DNA from: Aphrocallistes beatrix
Taxonomy: Eukaryota; Porifera; Hexactinellida; Sceptrulophora; Aphrocallistidae
Reading direction: 5' to 3'
Assembly: GCA_963281255.1 (NCBI GenBank)
Contig: OY725488.1
Location: 10,203,524-10,267,523, forward strand
DNA length: 64,000 nucleotides
Below the pieces are notes generated by a model. The model was not told where the DNA came from, made no database searches, and saw only the letters and a list, made by a program, of their open reading frames with translations. This document shows positions 11,672 through 23,057 of the stretch, one piece after another. Positions within the stretch are counted from its first letter, which is position 1; every line of letters starts with the position of its first letter. The translations under genes were made by a program, and so were the position numbers.

Positions 11672-12515
11672 CCCTCCAGGGATCCCTGGATTATCCAGGG
11701 AAATGAATTATGATCCAGGGATCCAGGGATTTTGAGCTTTCAACTAGCCTATAAGAATTTCCATTATTGTAATATAGTTTATAGAATTTATTGAATAATC
11801 TTATGTTCCTCATTATTTACCAAGTCTTCAGGAATCCAGGAAAATTTCCTGGACCACGAATTTCGAAAATTATTCTAGAATTTGATCAAGTGATTATTTT
11901 ACGTGTTAGATGGCATTATACAGTACCCGGACAAAAGTATTTGCACACTTCATTATCTTACGTGCATTTAATACTAAAGTGGATCTATTCATGAAGATTA
12001 AAACTCCGAAACGGTAAGTGATACAGCTAATCGAGTTTCAAATTCGAAATCTTCGCATTCGAATTAGTTATTGTAGGATATATCTAATCAATTACTAATT
12101 CCCAATTATTTCAAATTATCAATCACTGTCACCTTGTGCACATACTATGTCCCTTTTTATCACTATACATGATGGTGATGTACTACCCCTTGTGTCACAG
12201 GTTGATAATCTTACTCATTGGGTTGTGCAATTTGTTAGAAATCTTCAACTATTACTAATTCGAATGTGAAGATTTCGAATCTTAAATCAGACTCTTAATA
12301 TCTTTTAGAGTTTGAATACTTTTCTCTTCATGAAAAGATCAATTTAGTACTATTTGATGGGGAAGGATATAGTGTACAAATACTTTTGTCCGGGTACTGT
12401 ATATGATGTACCTTTCCCTAAATAGTTTACTTATCCATTTCGAAAATTTTGATTACATATATTCGGCCTTTATTTAAAATCCAGGAAATTCCCTGAATTG
12501 AAAATGCTGGTAACC
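11672..12515. mobile_element. Element with CCAGGGATCCCTGG palindromes, split by a MITE
   Basis: The left part (11672-11860) has repeated CCAGGGAT/ATCCCTGG motifs and the right part (12478-12515) has the related TCCAGGAAATTCCCTG. The 479-bp element at 11921-12399 sits inside it. Outer ends TTACCAACC and, reversed, TTACCAGCA are weakly inverted. Boundaries are approximate. Confidence 0.45.
11921..12399. mobile_element. 479-bp Tc1/mariner-type MITE, copy 1
   Basis: TA duplications flank the element (11919-11920, 12400-12401). The ends are CAGTACCCGGACAAAAGTAT and its complement. Interior copies of a TTCGAA-rich inverted segment (AATTCGAAATCTTCGCATTC) match the element at 26330-26808, which has exactly the same length. 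The GGACAAAAGTATTT end is typical of Tc1-like elements. No coding capacity. Confidence 0.85.
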
Positions 12516-12885
12516 ACTGATTTGGAGATATTCTGTTCCAACACTGGCATTGTGTCTCTACTTATTCTTCTATAAATAAACTAATTCTGAGAAATACTAT
12601 GCAGTGACGTTAGCACTTTGTTAAATATGCTAAGCTTGTTTCAGTCAAAAATATTTTCCATATATAAACGGCAGTATAAGTAGTTAACCGCAACTATGGA
12701 ATGTGCTATCGCACAAAGATGGGGAGAACCTTTCGAAAATGTACAATATAGCTCTTTTCTATTTCGTCGGATTCCTAAATTCCATATGATGGTATGCATC
12801 ATCATGAAGATTTAATTTAAGATCATATTTCAACACATCAATATACATAATAAACAATAGAGAATCAGTGGATAGTAACCAAGAG

Positions 12886-13743
12886 CTATGAAACAAATAT
12901 ATGCAAGCTGTTACCACCCTCAGAAATAACAACTGCTCTGTAGTCGTCGATTAGAGCTATTCCTTGTGGATTCTGAAAACTCACTCCATAACCTGGTTCA
13001 GCAAAGGTGTTTAGAAGAGTTCCATCTTTTCTGAATATTCGTATATAGTCACAGAATTTATGATTGATCAATATATTCCCGGAAATGTCAAGGCAGAAGA
13101 AATTTCCGATGCAAGGTATCGTTAGGGATCGTAATTTTTTTCCGGCATAAGAATAAGTGCGGATACACCCCAGAGCCAGTACATACACTTCTTCTGGCAT
13201 CAGTTTGACATCTACTGGATGATATAATGAATGGTCAGAGATTTGTCGTTCATAGTATAGATCCCTGTCTCGAATTTGAACGCGATTGTTCCAACAATCA
13301 GCAACAAAGACATCTCCGTTAGATGAGATGGCAAGCTGCTTAGGACGATTGAACTTACCAATAGTCTGCCCTTTGCCTCCTTGCTTCCCAACGAAATGGA
13401 TTCCTCTTGTATCTTTTCTGAAATGCATGACATAGTGGGTTACAATATCAGTCAGATAGAGATTGTTCTCGTGGATAGCAATACCTCCTGGATCACTGAG
13501 GTGTTTAGGTGTGAACCTTCTAATGAACTCACCAAATTCTGAATAAATTGATATACAAATAGGATTTGAATGTACAACATAGATCTCTCTAGTGTTTGGG
13601 TCAATAGCGATGGCTTTAGGATCGTTTAATTGTCCTGTGCCTGTTCCTTTCTTTGCTGCTTCTATCATGTGGTTGAAAGTATGGTCAAGATGTGTATTAG
13701 ATACGCCTGGTAGTTGCGAAGAATCAGGAAATCTAATTGTCAT
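12886..13743 (-). CDS. NHL-repeat propeller protein, probably a 3' exon
   Basis: A 285-residue frame with about six NHL blades: LNDPKAIAIDPNTREIYVVH, LSDPGGIAIHENNLYLTD, FNRPKQLAISSNGDVFVAD, LYHPVDVKLMPEEVYVLAL, FFCLDISGNILINHKFCD and FQNPQGIALIDDYRAVVIS. It has no coiled coil. Two bases before the ATG lies a good 3' splice site (pyrimidine-rich CTATTTTTTAG), so this may be the last exon of a longer gene whose first exon I cannot find. The first blades resemble the decayed fragment at 42420-42661. Confidence 0.7.
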   Translation of the reverse strand: MTIRFPDSSQLPGVSNTHLDHTFNHMIEAAKKGTGTGQLNDPKAIAIDPNTREIYVVHSNPICISIYSEFGEFIRRFTPKHLSDPGGIAIHENNLYLTDIVTHYVMHFRKDTRGIHFVGKQGGKGQTIGKFNRPKQLAISSNGDVFVADCWNNRVQIRDRDLYYERQISDHSLYHPVDVKLMPEEVYVLALGCIRTYSYAGKKLRSLTIPCIGNFFCLDISGNILINHKFCDYIRIFRKDGTLLNTFAEPGYGVSFQNPQGIALIDDYRAVVISEGGNSLHIFVS

Positions 13744-14138
13744 TTCTAAAAAATAGATTTGAATTTTGTCTGTAAATCGAATGAAAGAAGAGTTGTTGAT
13801 AAACTATAGGGAATACCATAACTTAGGACTAATTATAGTATCAGTCTCTGGGTATCAGATGACTGATTTAAGATAAGATTGCCAACGTAATCAATCTAAC
13901 TTGATCTAAATCTTGTTCTCTTCAAAATTATGTCTATAAACCAGTTTATATGCCATCTAGTCAGCTAGTCTTGTGTGAATTGCTGACTAATTATAGAATT
14001 CCAAGATCAAGACCATCGGAAGCACTTAAAAAGTGGGCATGGCAGCCCCTGCCTCCCAATTAGTCTATCACAGCAGTCCCTGCATACCAACTAGCCGCCC
14101 TACAAATACATTAGCGTCCCCAGACACACCTACTAGCC

Positions 14139-14295
14139 CAGCGGTTTTCAACCTGACTGTGGACCCCCTATATCAATTTTCCTATATTCTGTGGACCCTC
14201 GTATTAACCGTAATACAAAATTTCGAAACCTGTGAATCTCCTGATATCTTCTGTGGACCACTAAGGGGTCTATGGACCACAGGTTGGGAACCACG
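14139..14295. mobile_element. 157-bp hAT-type MITE with 8-bp TSD
   Basis: Flanked by perfect 8-bp duplications TACTAGCC (14131-14138 and 14296-14303). The ends are CAGCGGTTTTCAACC and, reversed, CGTGGTTCCCAACC, the common CAGTGGTTCCCAACC terminus of hAT (Charlie-like) elements. It is related to the copy at 18007-18250. Confidence 0.88.
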
Positions 14296-14299
14296 TACT

Positions 14300-15317
14300 A
14301 GCCTCTCCAGGTCTAGCAATTAGCGTCTCTAGGTCTACCTACTTGCCTCTTCAAAAGTCCCTGCCGCCCCATGTCTGACGGCCTTGTCCAAGTTTAATGT
14401 GATCCCAAGGAGTGCGCTAGATCAGGTTGGAATACTTTGAACAGAAATGTTATTGCTGCATCATTTGCACTAGGAAGATTAAAGGTCTTGTTAGCATCGG
14501 ATTTACATTGCATAATGACTCTGCTTAATCGGGTCACATCACGTCTCGATTTTTGTACTGATTAAGCGGGATTCCCATTTAACCAATTAAATTTTGCAAA
14601 ATTACCGGCACCTTCCCTCCCATTAACTACAGTACATCCTCGCTAGTCCGAACACTTCATTTTTACAATCCGAACACCCAAAATATGATCTTATTCGCCT
14701 CTATGCTTTAATTCAACGTTTATAATATTATCTCTTAATCAATGATTGAGAAACCTCGTTAAAAATCAATCATAACATAATATTATTCTTAATATTCTAA
14801 CACATTTATCATAGTTAAGACCCCATTGAATTACATACAGGCAGCCTCTCCGTTCGTAGTTTCAACTATTTGAGAAACATTTTTTTTGTGTGTAATATTT
14901 GTCGTTCGAGACATAGTCCCTCGAGTATTCGCCGTTTTCAACATATTTAAAAATATATCTCAGATATAGTGATAAATTCAACATAAATAAGTTCAATTCA
15001 AACTGATGATCAGAATTGATTGGATTCTCAAAATACATGTGGTGGAATATAAATTATCTTTATACACGTGGGAATAAGAGCATGCACTTAAAGGTATCTT
15101 AGTAAATGCTCTGATGATTCATCATCAATATTATACAAATACATTTTCCGCATCTGTTGTTGTATGCATGCCTCCAGTATAAATACAAGGAATAGAATAA
15201 ATAATCTACTTTAGTCCAGAAATTCAAAAGATAGATCAAACAGCTAAAACTTCAAGGTAAAATTTTTAAACGTAGAATTGATTCTGTTTTGAATTTTAGG
15301 ACATTTTGGGAATATAA
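14300..15317. other. Intergenic before the subtilase gene
   Basis: I see no gene. About 14515-14600 is a decayed piece of the pogo-like MITE family found whole at 30425-30612 (CTGCTTAATCGGGTCACATC). The rest is AT-rich. Promoter elements of the subtilase gene presumably lie just upstream of 15318, but none is distinctive. Confidence 0.4.
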
Positions 15318-18300
15318 ATGCTTGTATACGTCTATGCATTCCTTTTGGCTACTGTGGTAGCTGGGAGACAATTTCCTGATAATGAGAGGTACATTATCCT
15401 CCTGAAAGAGGGATCAGATGCTGGAGACATCGAAGAGCTGATTCAGAGGATGGAAGTGCACGCCTCTTCTACTCGTGAAGAGATGCACGTAGGATCCTTA
15501 ACTTCACTACTGCCTATCGTGTACGGAAACATGAGTGAGGCTACAGCTGAGATAGTGAGTGATTAAAATTAAGATTGCCTCATGAAATATTGCATCATTA
15601 TTTCAAGAAGTACAACAGTCATTTAAAAACTTATTACAGTCGACTCCGCCTAATAGGGTCACATCATCAAAGGCATTTTAACCCGAATAAGTGGAGAACC
15701 CTATCATCCGAAAATAGCTTCTATGTGTGAAAGCTATTCCGGTCCTGCCAAAAGTGTCCCGATTAACCAGTGGCCTTATTACATGACAGAGTTCTTAAAT
15801 CAATCTTTAGCTGTGAATATTCTGACCCATTAATTTTTAAATTATCGATTTATACTCAGGCATTGCTGAATCAAATTCAGAATAAAGAAAAATTGTTACT
15901 GGATTAACTGGTTACAAACAAATAATTACTAAGAAATTTGGGAATTTCATCTCAAAGAAATCCTTCTCAACCTGTAATATAAGTACTGTAGTACGGCCAT
16001 GCCTAATTTCTGGGACGGGACGGAATCATCCCGAAAATCTAGGTACCTATTTTTCGGGACGGGACGAGTCAAGATGCCTAATCTCTGGGACGGGACAGAA
16101 AAGGTACCTAATTTCCGGGACGGGACGGGTTAAGATACCTAATTTCCTGCAGTACCGTCATTTGACTTTTCAATTCTATATTTAAATTCAATCAATTTAT
16201 GAATCAAATTGAATAAAATACAATAATGTTAATTGTTAATTCCCTATTCCCTAAACTATAGGTATCAAAAATACAAAATGTTGATGGCATCGTACCAGAC
16301 CAATCTATAGACCCTTACGAATCCTTCGAAAGGGACAATTCTCTCATTTTGAATAGTCCTAATATTTATCGCTATAACTTGGACATTATCAATGATTTGG
16401 ATTGTGCTGATGATAGTTATCACATACCTAACACTGGGTTAGGAGCAGACATCTATATTCTCGACTCCGGAATCAACTATGATCATCAAGATTTCAGGTA
16501 GTACTGATGCATAGATATTTGAATGATGCTACTTACCAAATTACACTAAATTTGGATCATATATTCCTCATATGGTGGATGATACTGGGTTCAACTTTTG
16601 CAAAAATTTAACACATTTTCAAAAAGGTGTCCAATTGTATTAATCAATCAGAATCCAGAGATTTAACATTACAAGTAAATGTATGAAAATACAATTATTT
16701 TTGATGCAATAATATCTGCCTTCAGTTGGAAAGTTAAAATCCTGCAATTTCATTGGTCAACACAGCTTGGCATACTTAGGAAATGGGTGCAAAACTACAC
16801 CACATAAGGAATGTCTGTGCCAAAATTGATAAAAATCGATCTAAAAGCTTTCTCAAAAACTTCGACGGATGGACGGACGAATGTCGTACACCGTCGGTAC
16901 AAATAAGGCAGCTCCTATAATAGGACTTGTGCTAAAAATCCTGCAATAAATAATTACCATGTGTAGGTTTGATGATGGGACGAATGGAACGAGAGCAAAA
17001 CTAGGCTTTGATGCTATTGACGCTCATTACCATACAAATGAACAGGGAAGAGACCCTATCGGTACAGGCACACACTATGCTGGAATCGCAGCAGGTGTAG
17101 ACAGTGGATTTGCGTATGATGCAAATCTGTACTCTGTGCGAGTCAAAGGGGCAGCACCCTTTTACGGCAGTTGGGTAACTGTCCTCAACGGAATGGAAGC
17201 AGTTTCTAAGATGCATGACACGAATTCAGCGAGGTATATACTGTAAATATCATAATTTAACTCTTCAATAAATTATATTTTATCTCCCTTAATAGATGTA
17301 ATACGTGCACATATGGCGTCAGGGCATTATAAAGCCCTCCAGAGATACGCTCCTATTCTTAAACCCATAAATTTGCATACGCCTAAATCGATAAATAACA
17401 TTATAATAGTGGGTAAATTGGCTAATATTCTAAATTTTCTCGCTCCTAAACACTTTAGGGCTTAGAATTATACGCCTAAAGGAGCGTCTCGCGCTCCTAG
17501 ATAATTCCTTGTATGGCGTATATGTAGTAACATAAAATCAAACTTAAAGCGAGTGTTGCTTAGTATGGGCTATACATTCATATATGTCCACGAAAGGCTG
17601 TATATACTTAGGATGCGCAGATTTTAACGCTAGATGGTCCCTAGTATGGCCACGATCGTAAAGAAAAGCCAATAATACCCTTTAAAGTTCACCTGGCTAT
17701 TTTTAATGATGCATAGTTAAGAACTCGTTAATCTCTACAAGCTACTTCACCTCCAAAATTAATCAACTCCATTGGATGCTCAGATTTCAGGGTGATCATC
17801 ACAAAATATATTTTCATTTTACAGTATTAACTAAGAGCGATTCTATATAAAGAAATACGAAAAAGAATTTGAATTGGTGATTAAAAGAAAGATATTATGG
17901 CCGGTCGGACACAAACTCATTTAGTATACTGTACATCATATAGTCTCTCATATTAACATTAAAATATTAATAATACTAGTATAAATTACACTTATATACA
18001 CTACTGCAGTGGTTCCCAACCTGGGGTCCATGGACCCCTTAGTGGTCCACAAAAGATATCAGGAAGTCCACAGTATTCGAAATTTTATTTTACGGTTAGC
18101 CGTAGAATGCCCAGAGGGGACACAGTGTCCCCGATGTCGCGGATGTCTCCCAGCCATTTTCTATGGCACTGGAGCCGAAGCCATATAAATGCTGGGCATT
18201 CTACAGTTAATAGGAGGGGGTCCACAGCCCAAAAAGGTTGAAAACCGCTGCACTACTGCATGTGATCTCATATATTGAAATAATAGGCCAGGTTTTGTGG

Positions 18301-20432
18301 GATCGATTGCAAGCATCACAATAACAGGAGATAACAAGTTGGCCGACAGAGCTTCCAGGGCATTATGGGCTAAAGGAATTATTACAGTTTTTCCCACTGG
18401 AGACTCTCGTGTCGATTGTTATAAGAAAACATTCTGTCGAGCAGGGTCTATATGCGTAGGTGCACATGAGTATGACCAGTGTAGCTGTAAGAAGAAGACA
18501 TGGATAGACTCTGGCTATGGATCCTGTATTAATGTAGTAGCGCCTGGGGTGAACATCCTAAGCGCTAGTAATGTAGATAATCGAGGTAAGTGAAACAAGC
18601 ATTAATTATTTATTATTAGCATATTATTAGCATATTCATTATTAGTACATGCAGGCCCGTAGCCACCGGTAAATTGAACCGCTTTTAGGTAATTTATATA
18701 TATTATATGTAATGCGGAAATGGTTCGACTTTTCGAAAAAGGAAATACAGTCGACTTCGCTTAATTGGGTTGTCACGAAAATTTTGGTCCGGGGGACCAA
18801 TTTTTTCATGGAAAATTGGTCCTCCCCTGAAAATTTTGGTCCTACTATGGACCAATTTTCCATGGAATTTTGGCACGGGGGGACCATTTTTTTCAGGAAA
18901 AATTGGTCCGGGGACCATTTCTTTCAGAAAAAAATGTCTGGGAGAATAATTCTTTCATGGAAAATTAGATTCTATCAATCATTTGACATCCTCGACTTTT
19001 TGATACTTTTCAATTGTCGAACAACCAAGTTGTTTGACCCCGGACTGACAATTCATATTTTAGTTTTCAATACATTAGATGGACAATACTCAGGCGTTCA
19101 AAATTCCTGAATATACTTATCCTCAATTACATACTAATACTGTATTGCTATGGATTTGTTATATCACAGTATGATACTAAGAAGTAACTCATTCTAGTCA
19201 TACCAACACTTAAACAATGGTTGTTACTAATATCCGGGACAGAGCTGCAGGATATCCCCGGTTTTAACTAAAATACTGGACATGTCCCAATAGACCAGTG
19301 TTGCTGTGGGAATGGGAATGACTTTTCCCCCGGTGGGGATCCCCATAGGATTCCTATGGGGATTCTCACAGGAATTCTATGGGAATGGGATGTGAATTGA
19401 AATTTCATTCCCACGGAAACCCTGATACATATTTAGCTAATCTCTAATCTAAGAAGTGTATTTTATTTCTTCTGCTCTCTAAAATCTGAACTCTCTTCCT
19501 ATTGAGTGCCTAATGGCGGACCAAAATTCCTTATGGAAAATTGGTCCCCAGGACCAAATTTCCCTGAAAAAAATGGTCCCCCGGACCAATTTTCCCTGAA
19601 AAAAATGGTCCCTCCGGACCAAAATTCCATGGAAAATTGGTCCATGTAGGACTAAAATTTTCAGGGGAGGACCAATTTTCCATGAAAAAATTGGTCTCCC
19701 GGACCAAAATTCCATGGAAAATTGGTCCCCCGGACCAAAATTTTCGCGGACCATTTTTCCAGTGACAGGGTCACTGTTTAATCGGGCCACTTTTGGCAGG
19801 ACCGAAATAGCTCTCACACATAGAAACTAATACAAAATATTTTCGGTTAATAGGGTTCTCCGCTTAATCTGGGCAAAATGTCCTCTGACCGATGTGGCTC
19901 TATTAAGCGGAGTCGACTGTAGTTCAAATTGCAGATTTAGGAAATAGTTCGACTTTTTATCATTAGAATTGATGGTGGTTTTTTTGCGAACTATTTCCTT
20001 TTTTGGAAAGTCGAACTATTTCCGGTTTTTTTGCGAACTATTCTCACCATACCATATATAATTATCCCCAAAAAGGACCATTTTACGGTCAGATTGGTTT
20101 CAACCACTTTTTAGTTCAAAACACTTCACACCTGATGCATACGACCTTGATATCTAGTATTTAATTAAAGAGAATGAATGGTTTGTTTTACATAGTATTT
20201 ATGATATAAAATAGGTTTCATATTTAAGAGCGGAACATCTACTGCTTCTTCCCTTGTGGCTGGAGTGGTAGCATCCATGAAGGCAGCCACCCCTGATCAT
20301 TCTAATAACCGAATATCAGGAAAATTCTTGACTTACAATGTTGACGACTTAGACAAATCTGAAATGCCTTCCTGCATAAGAAATAGATCTTACGGCAAGA
20401 GACTCCATGTAAGCTCTAAGCTCTTCGAATGA
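15318..20432 (+). CDS. Secreted proteinase K-like subtilase, probably inactive
   Basis: Five exons give a 418-residue S8 (subtilase) protein: 15318-15554, 16262-16497, 16967-17233, 18287-18585 and 20215-20432, all with GT-AG sites and consistent phases. Order of parts: signal peptide (about residues 1-16, MLVYVYAFLLATVVA), inhibitor I9 prodomain, then the catalytic fold. The catalytic Asp is present in ADIYILDSG (D147). The HGTH motif reads TGTH: the catalytic His position is Thr191. The oxyanion Asn position (AAGNN in proteinase K) is Asp286 in FPTGDS. The nucleophile is kept in SGTSTASS (Ser355). With His lost, normal peptidase activity is not expected, although frame and splice sites are intact, so it may be a pseudoenzyme. 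A short alternative end is possible: GTAAGC follows RLH at 20408. Introns 3 and 4 are filled with transposons. A relic of exon 1 lies at 22596-22665. Confidence 0.85.
15640..15790. mobile_element. Decayed pogo-like MITE fragment in intron 1
   Basis: The left end CAGTCGACTCCGCCTAATAGG and the interior (TGTGTGAAAGCTATTCCGGT, CCTGCCAAAAGTG) match the complete copy at 30425-30612, with rearrangement. It lies in intron 1 of the subtilase gene. Confidence 0.7.
15993..16150. repeat. Clustered CGGGACGGGAC motif repeat
   Basis: Four or more copies of GCCTAATTTCCGGGACGGGAC or close variants, in a roughly 45-bp rhythm. The same motif occurs in inverted clusters at 21080-21190 and 57171-57225. Non-coding, in intron 1 of the subtilase gene. 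Confidence 0.8.
18007..18250. mobile_element. 244-bp hAT-type MITE with perfect 8-bp TSD, intron 3
   Basis: The 8-bp duplication CACTACTG occurs at 17999-18006 and 18251-18258. The ends are CAGTGGTTCCCAACCTGGGG and, reversed, CAGCGGTTTTCAACC. It ends 36 bp before exon 4 of the subtilase gene, close enough to overlap the branch-point region. Confidence 0.92.
18706..20045. mobile_element. Nested non-autonomous transposons in subtilase intron 4
   Basis: Four layers can be read. The outermost carries the motif GGAAATAGTTCGACTTT at 18706-18746 and 19935-20045. Inside it is a pogo-like MITE (18748-19919, TA on both sides) whose ends CAGTCGACTTCGCTTAATTG and, reversed, CAGTCGACTCCGCTTAATAG match 30425-30612. 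That MITE is split by an element (about 18776-19766) whose ends are clusters of GGACCAATTTTCC palindromes. Inside that, at 19296-19424, is a short element with GGGAATGGGAATG ends. Confidence 0.7.
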
Positions 20433-21079
20433 ATGATATACACAGTTGTCTATTTTGCTCTCAGATCAGTTTCAAAAGTATTCACGCTCTAACTAGCAAG
20501 TAATTAGCTGCTAGTATTACTAACTTGGTAACTTTATGAAATACTTTTAGATAAATTAATTATATTTTAGGCCTTATGCTGTATTATCTAATTTATTTAG
20601 TCGAATAGTGCCACTATTTCTATTGTTATGCTCTATTAATCTATGCCTTATTAATAACAAACTTAAATAATCTCCGGGGTTGGATGTGTACGAAAAAATA
20701 AACGTTTGTGACTATTTAAGGAATACCGTTTTGGAACACAACAACTGGTTTTTCAATGCAGTTGATATATTCGTTGGAACTTGTTTCAAAGTGACTCTTT
20801 TGATGAAGGAAAATAATTTTAAAATCAATTTAAAATGTAAATAAATGTAATTCAATATTTACAGTCTGTACAAATTTCAAATCAAACAATGGGAAGCAAA
20901 AATATACTGGTGATGGATTAAAATGTTCGAAAAATAAATTCACTCTTGACACTGATCGGTGTCAATAGCCTCACTTAAAAGTGCCAATAACATGGACAAT
21001 ATGAAAAATGCTTTAAATTGAGATTGCCAAGTAATAGTTTAAAATGTGTATTATCGCGAATATTAGGAAAAGAAATGGG

Positions 21080-21190
21080 CATGCCTAATTTCCGGGACGG
21101 AATCCCGTCCCGGAGATTAGGCATCTTGACTCGTCCCGTCCCGGAAATTAGTACCTGATGGTCCCGTCCCGTCCCGGAAATTAGACATGC
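21080..21190. repeat. Inverted cluster of the CGGGACGGGAC motif
   Basis: The left part reads GCATGCCTAATTTCCGGGAC. The right part carries three reversed copies (GTCCCGTCCCGGAAATTAG). The element would fold on itself. Same family as 15993-16150 and 57171-57225. Confidence 0.75.
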
Positions 21191-21199
21191 ACAAAATAA

Positions 21200-22595
21200 T
21201 TGTTCATCAACAATATCAGGTACCATGTATACTTGAATAGTAGCCGGAGCGATTAATAATTTTTAGCCCCATTTAATACCTGAAGAAAAATCTACATTTC
21301 AAATTTAAGAGAATTTTCGATGAATATTATCGAAAGAGTGGATCAAGAAATGGCATAAAGGGAGAATAACAGTTGCAAATAAATTCGAGCACCGACTACT
21401 TTTCAAGTATGGCTATATAATGCTCCACGGCATGAATTCGATTTATCAGAGGAAGTAACCGTGAGTAGAAACACAATCAACTCATCTTTCTTTAACAATG
21501 GAAAGTTTTGAGATAAACTCATTGAAGATAATCAATAGAAATGTACAATACACGAGATCGTAATCGGAATGTTGAGAATTTCCAAAGTCTACCATCTGAT
21601 TACCATTCTTAAGTAGTTATAAAAACTAATTAAAATCTATTTATTTCAATTAAATTCTCATAGCAACTTCCAAGGATGCTTAAAAGAGATCTGAAAAAAG
21701 CTCCACACAAAACAAAATTCTTTTTGCAGCTGATCAACATTTGTAGGTCTCTCAACACACTTGTCATCGAAATATATAATAATACTATGTACTGATATTT
21801 GCTTTTGAATCGAATCGGAATGTGAATTCTTATAGCATTCTATACAATGTGGAAAATTCACACATGTGAGAAAAGGAGGAATTTGAATGGAGTTCACCAC
21901 TTCATTATAATGCTTCCATGATTCTACCATCAAAATTATGCAATTCCTTCCTCGCATCACCATACGTAACAATGAGTGAATTTGACATCTAATCTTTTAA
22001 ACAGGATTCGAAGCCTTTTAGGTGACTTAACACAGTTTCACATTTCAAAATTAGCTAATTTTTGTTCTTAGATATTCTAATGGCAGAAAGCTGTTGGGTC
22101 ATTGAGAGATTTCAGAATGCTCTGTGAAAATTTTTGATTCTCCATAAATTTTATTGTCAATCTTCAAGAAATTTTAGGGACTCACTTGGTGGCACTACTT
22201 GGCACGCATACTAATTTCGACCGAATTAATGATTTGCAAGCAATCTTAAAAATGTCCGACGTTAAACAGTTGAAAGCGCTCTTAACTATACCTAAGATCC
22301 TATTCGTATCAAGAGTGATCTTTGGGATATGCCCTGTGAAAGATAGATATCCACACACCCACATATTTCGCTAACGGAGTTACATCTACGTATTCGATTG
22401 ATATCGAGTGAATAATTAAATTCTTTACACGTTCTTTAGTCAAGATTAAGCATCTGACATTTACTCATATTAATAGTAGTAGTAGTTAGTCTTTGACCAA
22501 TTAAGGACAAATCAGATACTGATCTTCGCACTTTCGCTATATATTATCTTTTATAACTTTAAATTTTAATATTAATTGGTAAATTTAATAGTACA
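21200..22595. other. Intergenic, weak open frames only
   Basis: An open frame on the minus strand at 21658-21972 (104 residues, CVNFPHCIECYKNSHSDSIQ) and a pair of opposed frames at 22182-22374 have no domain I recognise. They could be gene relics, since they lie next to a duplicated exon fragment, but I cannot support a gene. Confidence 0.3.
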
Positions 22596-22665
22596 TGTCG
22601 GGAATACAAATGTTTCTATATGTCTGCGCATCTTTGTGGCTACTGTGGTAGCTGGGAGTCAATTA
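22596..22665 (+). pseudogene. Relic of subtilase exon 1
   Basis: CGGGAATACAAATGTTTCTA at this point parallels the start of the subtilase gene (TTGGGAATATAAATGCTTGT). The following GGCTACTGTGGTAGCTGGGA is identical to the signal-peptide coding part at 15349-15368. The copy has lost the reading frame and ends before the prodomain. It shows that the subtilase gene was once duplicated in this region. Confidence 0.75.
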
Positions 22666-22719
22666 GAAACAAAGATGATTGGGATAGAAATACTGTTCCA
22701 ATTGTAATTTTACAAGTAC

Positions 22720-23057
22720 TAATGTGTTTGAATTTACAGATACATAAAGTAAACAAATCTCAAAAATATGCCAGAAACTTGCTTTCAACGGTTGACATGG
22801 GGTTTTCAGGGGTATATATTTCGAATATCATATTTTTGAGTAAAATTGATTATTAATTTGTTTACTTTTGTTTACAATAGATACATAAAGTAAACAAATT
22901 ACAAAAATAGGCTAGAGGCTAGTTTCCAACGGTTGACATGGGGTTTTTAGTGCTGTAGATTTCGAATATTATATTTTCGGATCCATATGAAAAATTATTT
23001 GTTGACCTTTGTTTACAATATTTATATAAAGGAAAAATTCCCAAAATAGGTTAGATT
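22720..23057 (+). repeat. 141-bp monomer tandem repeat
   Basis: Monomers begin near ATACATAAAGTAAACAAATT and contain GGTTGACATGGGGTTTTTAG; the latter recurs at 22790 and 22931, a 141-bp period. The same period is seen at 63552/63693 in reverse orientation. In both places the array runs straight into the GC-rich block described next. Confidence 0.8.

Noticed and set aside
18642-19817. Open frames rich in NWSG/GPIFHG-type repeats
   Set aside because: They are translations of the GGACCAATTTTCC motif clusters on both strands.
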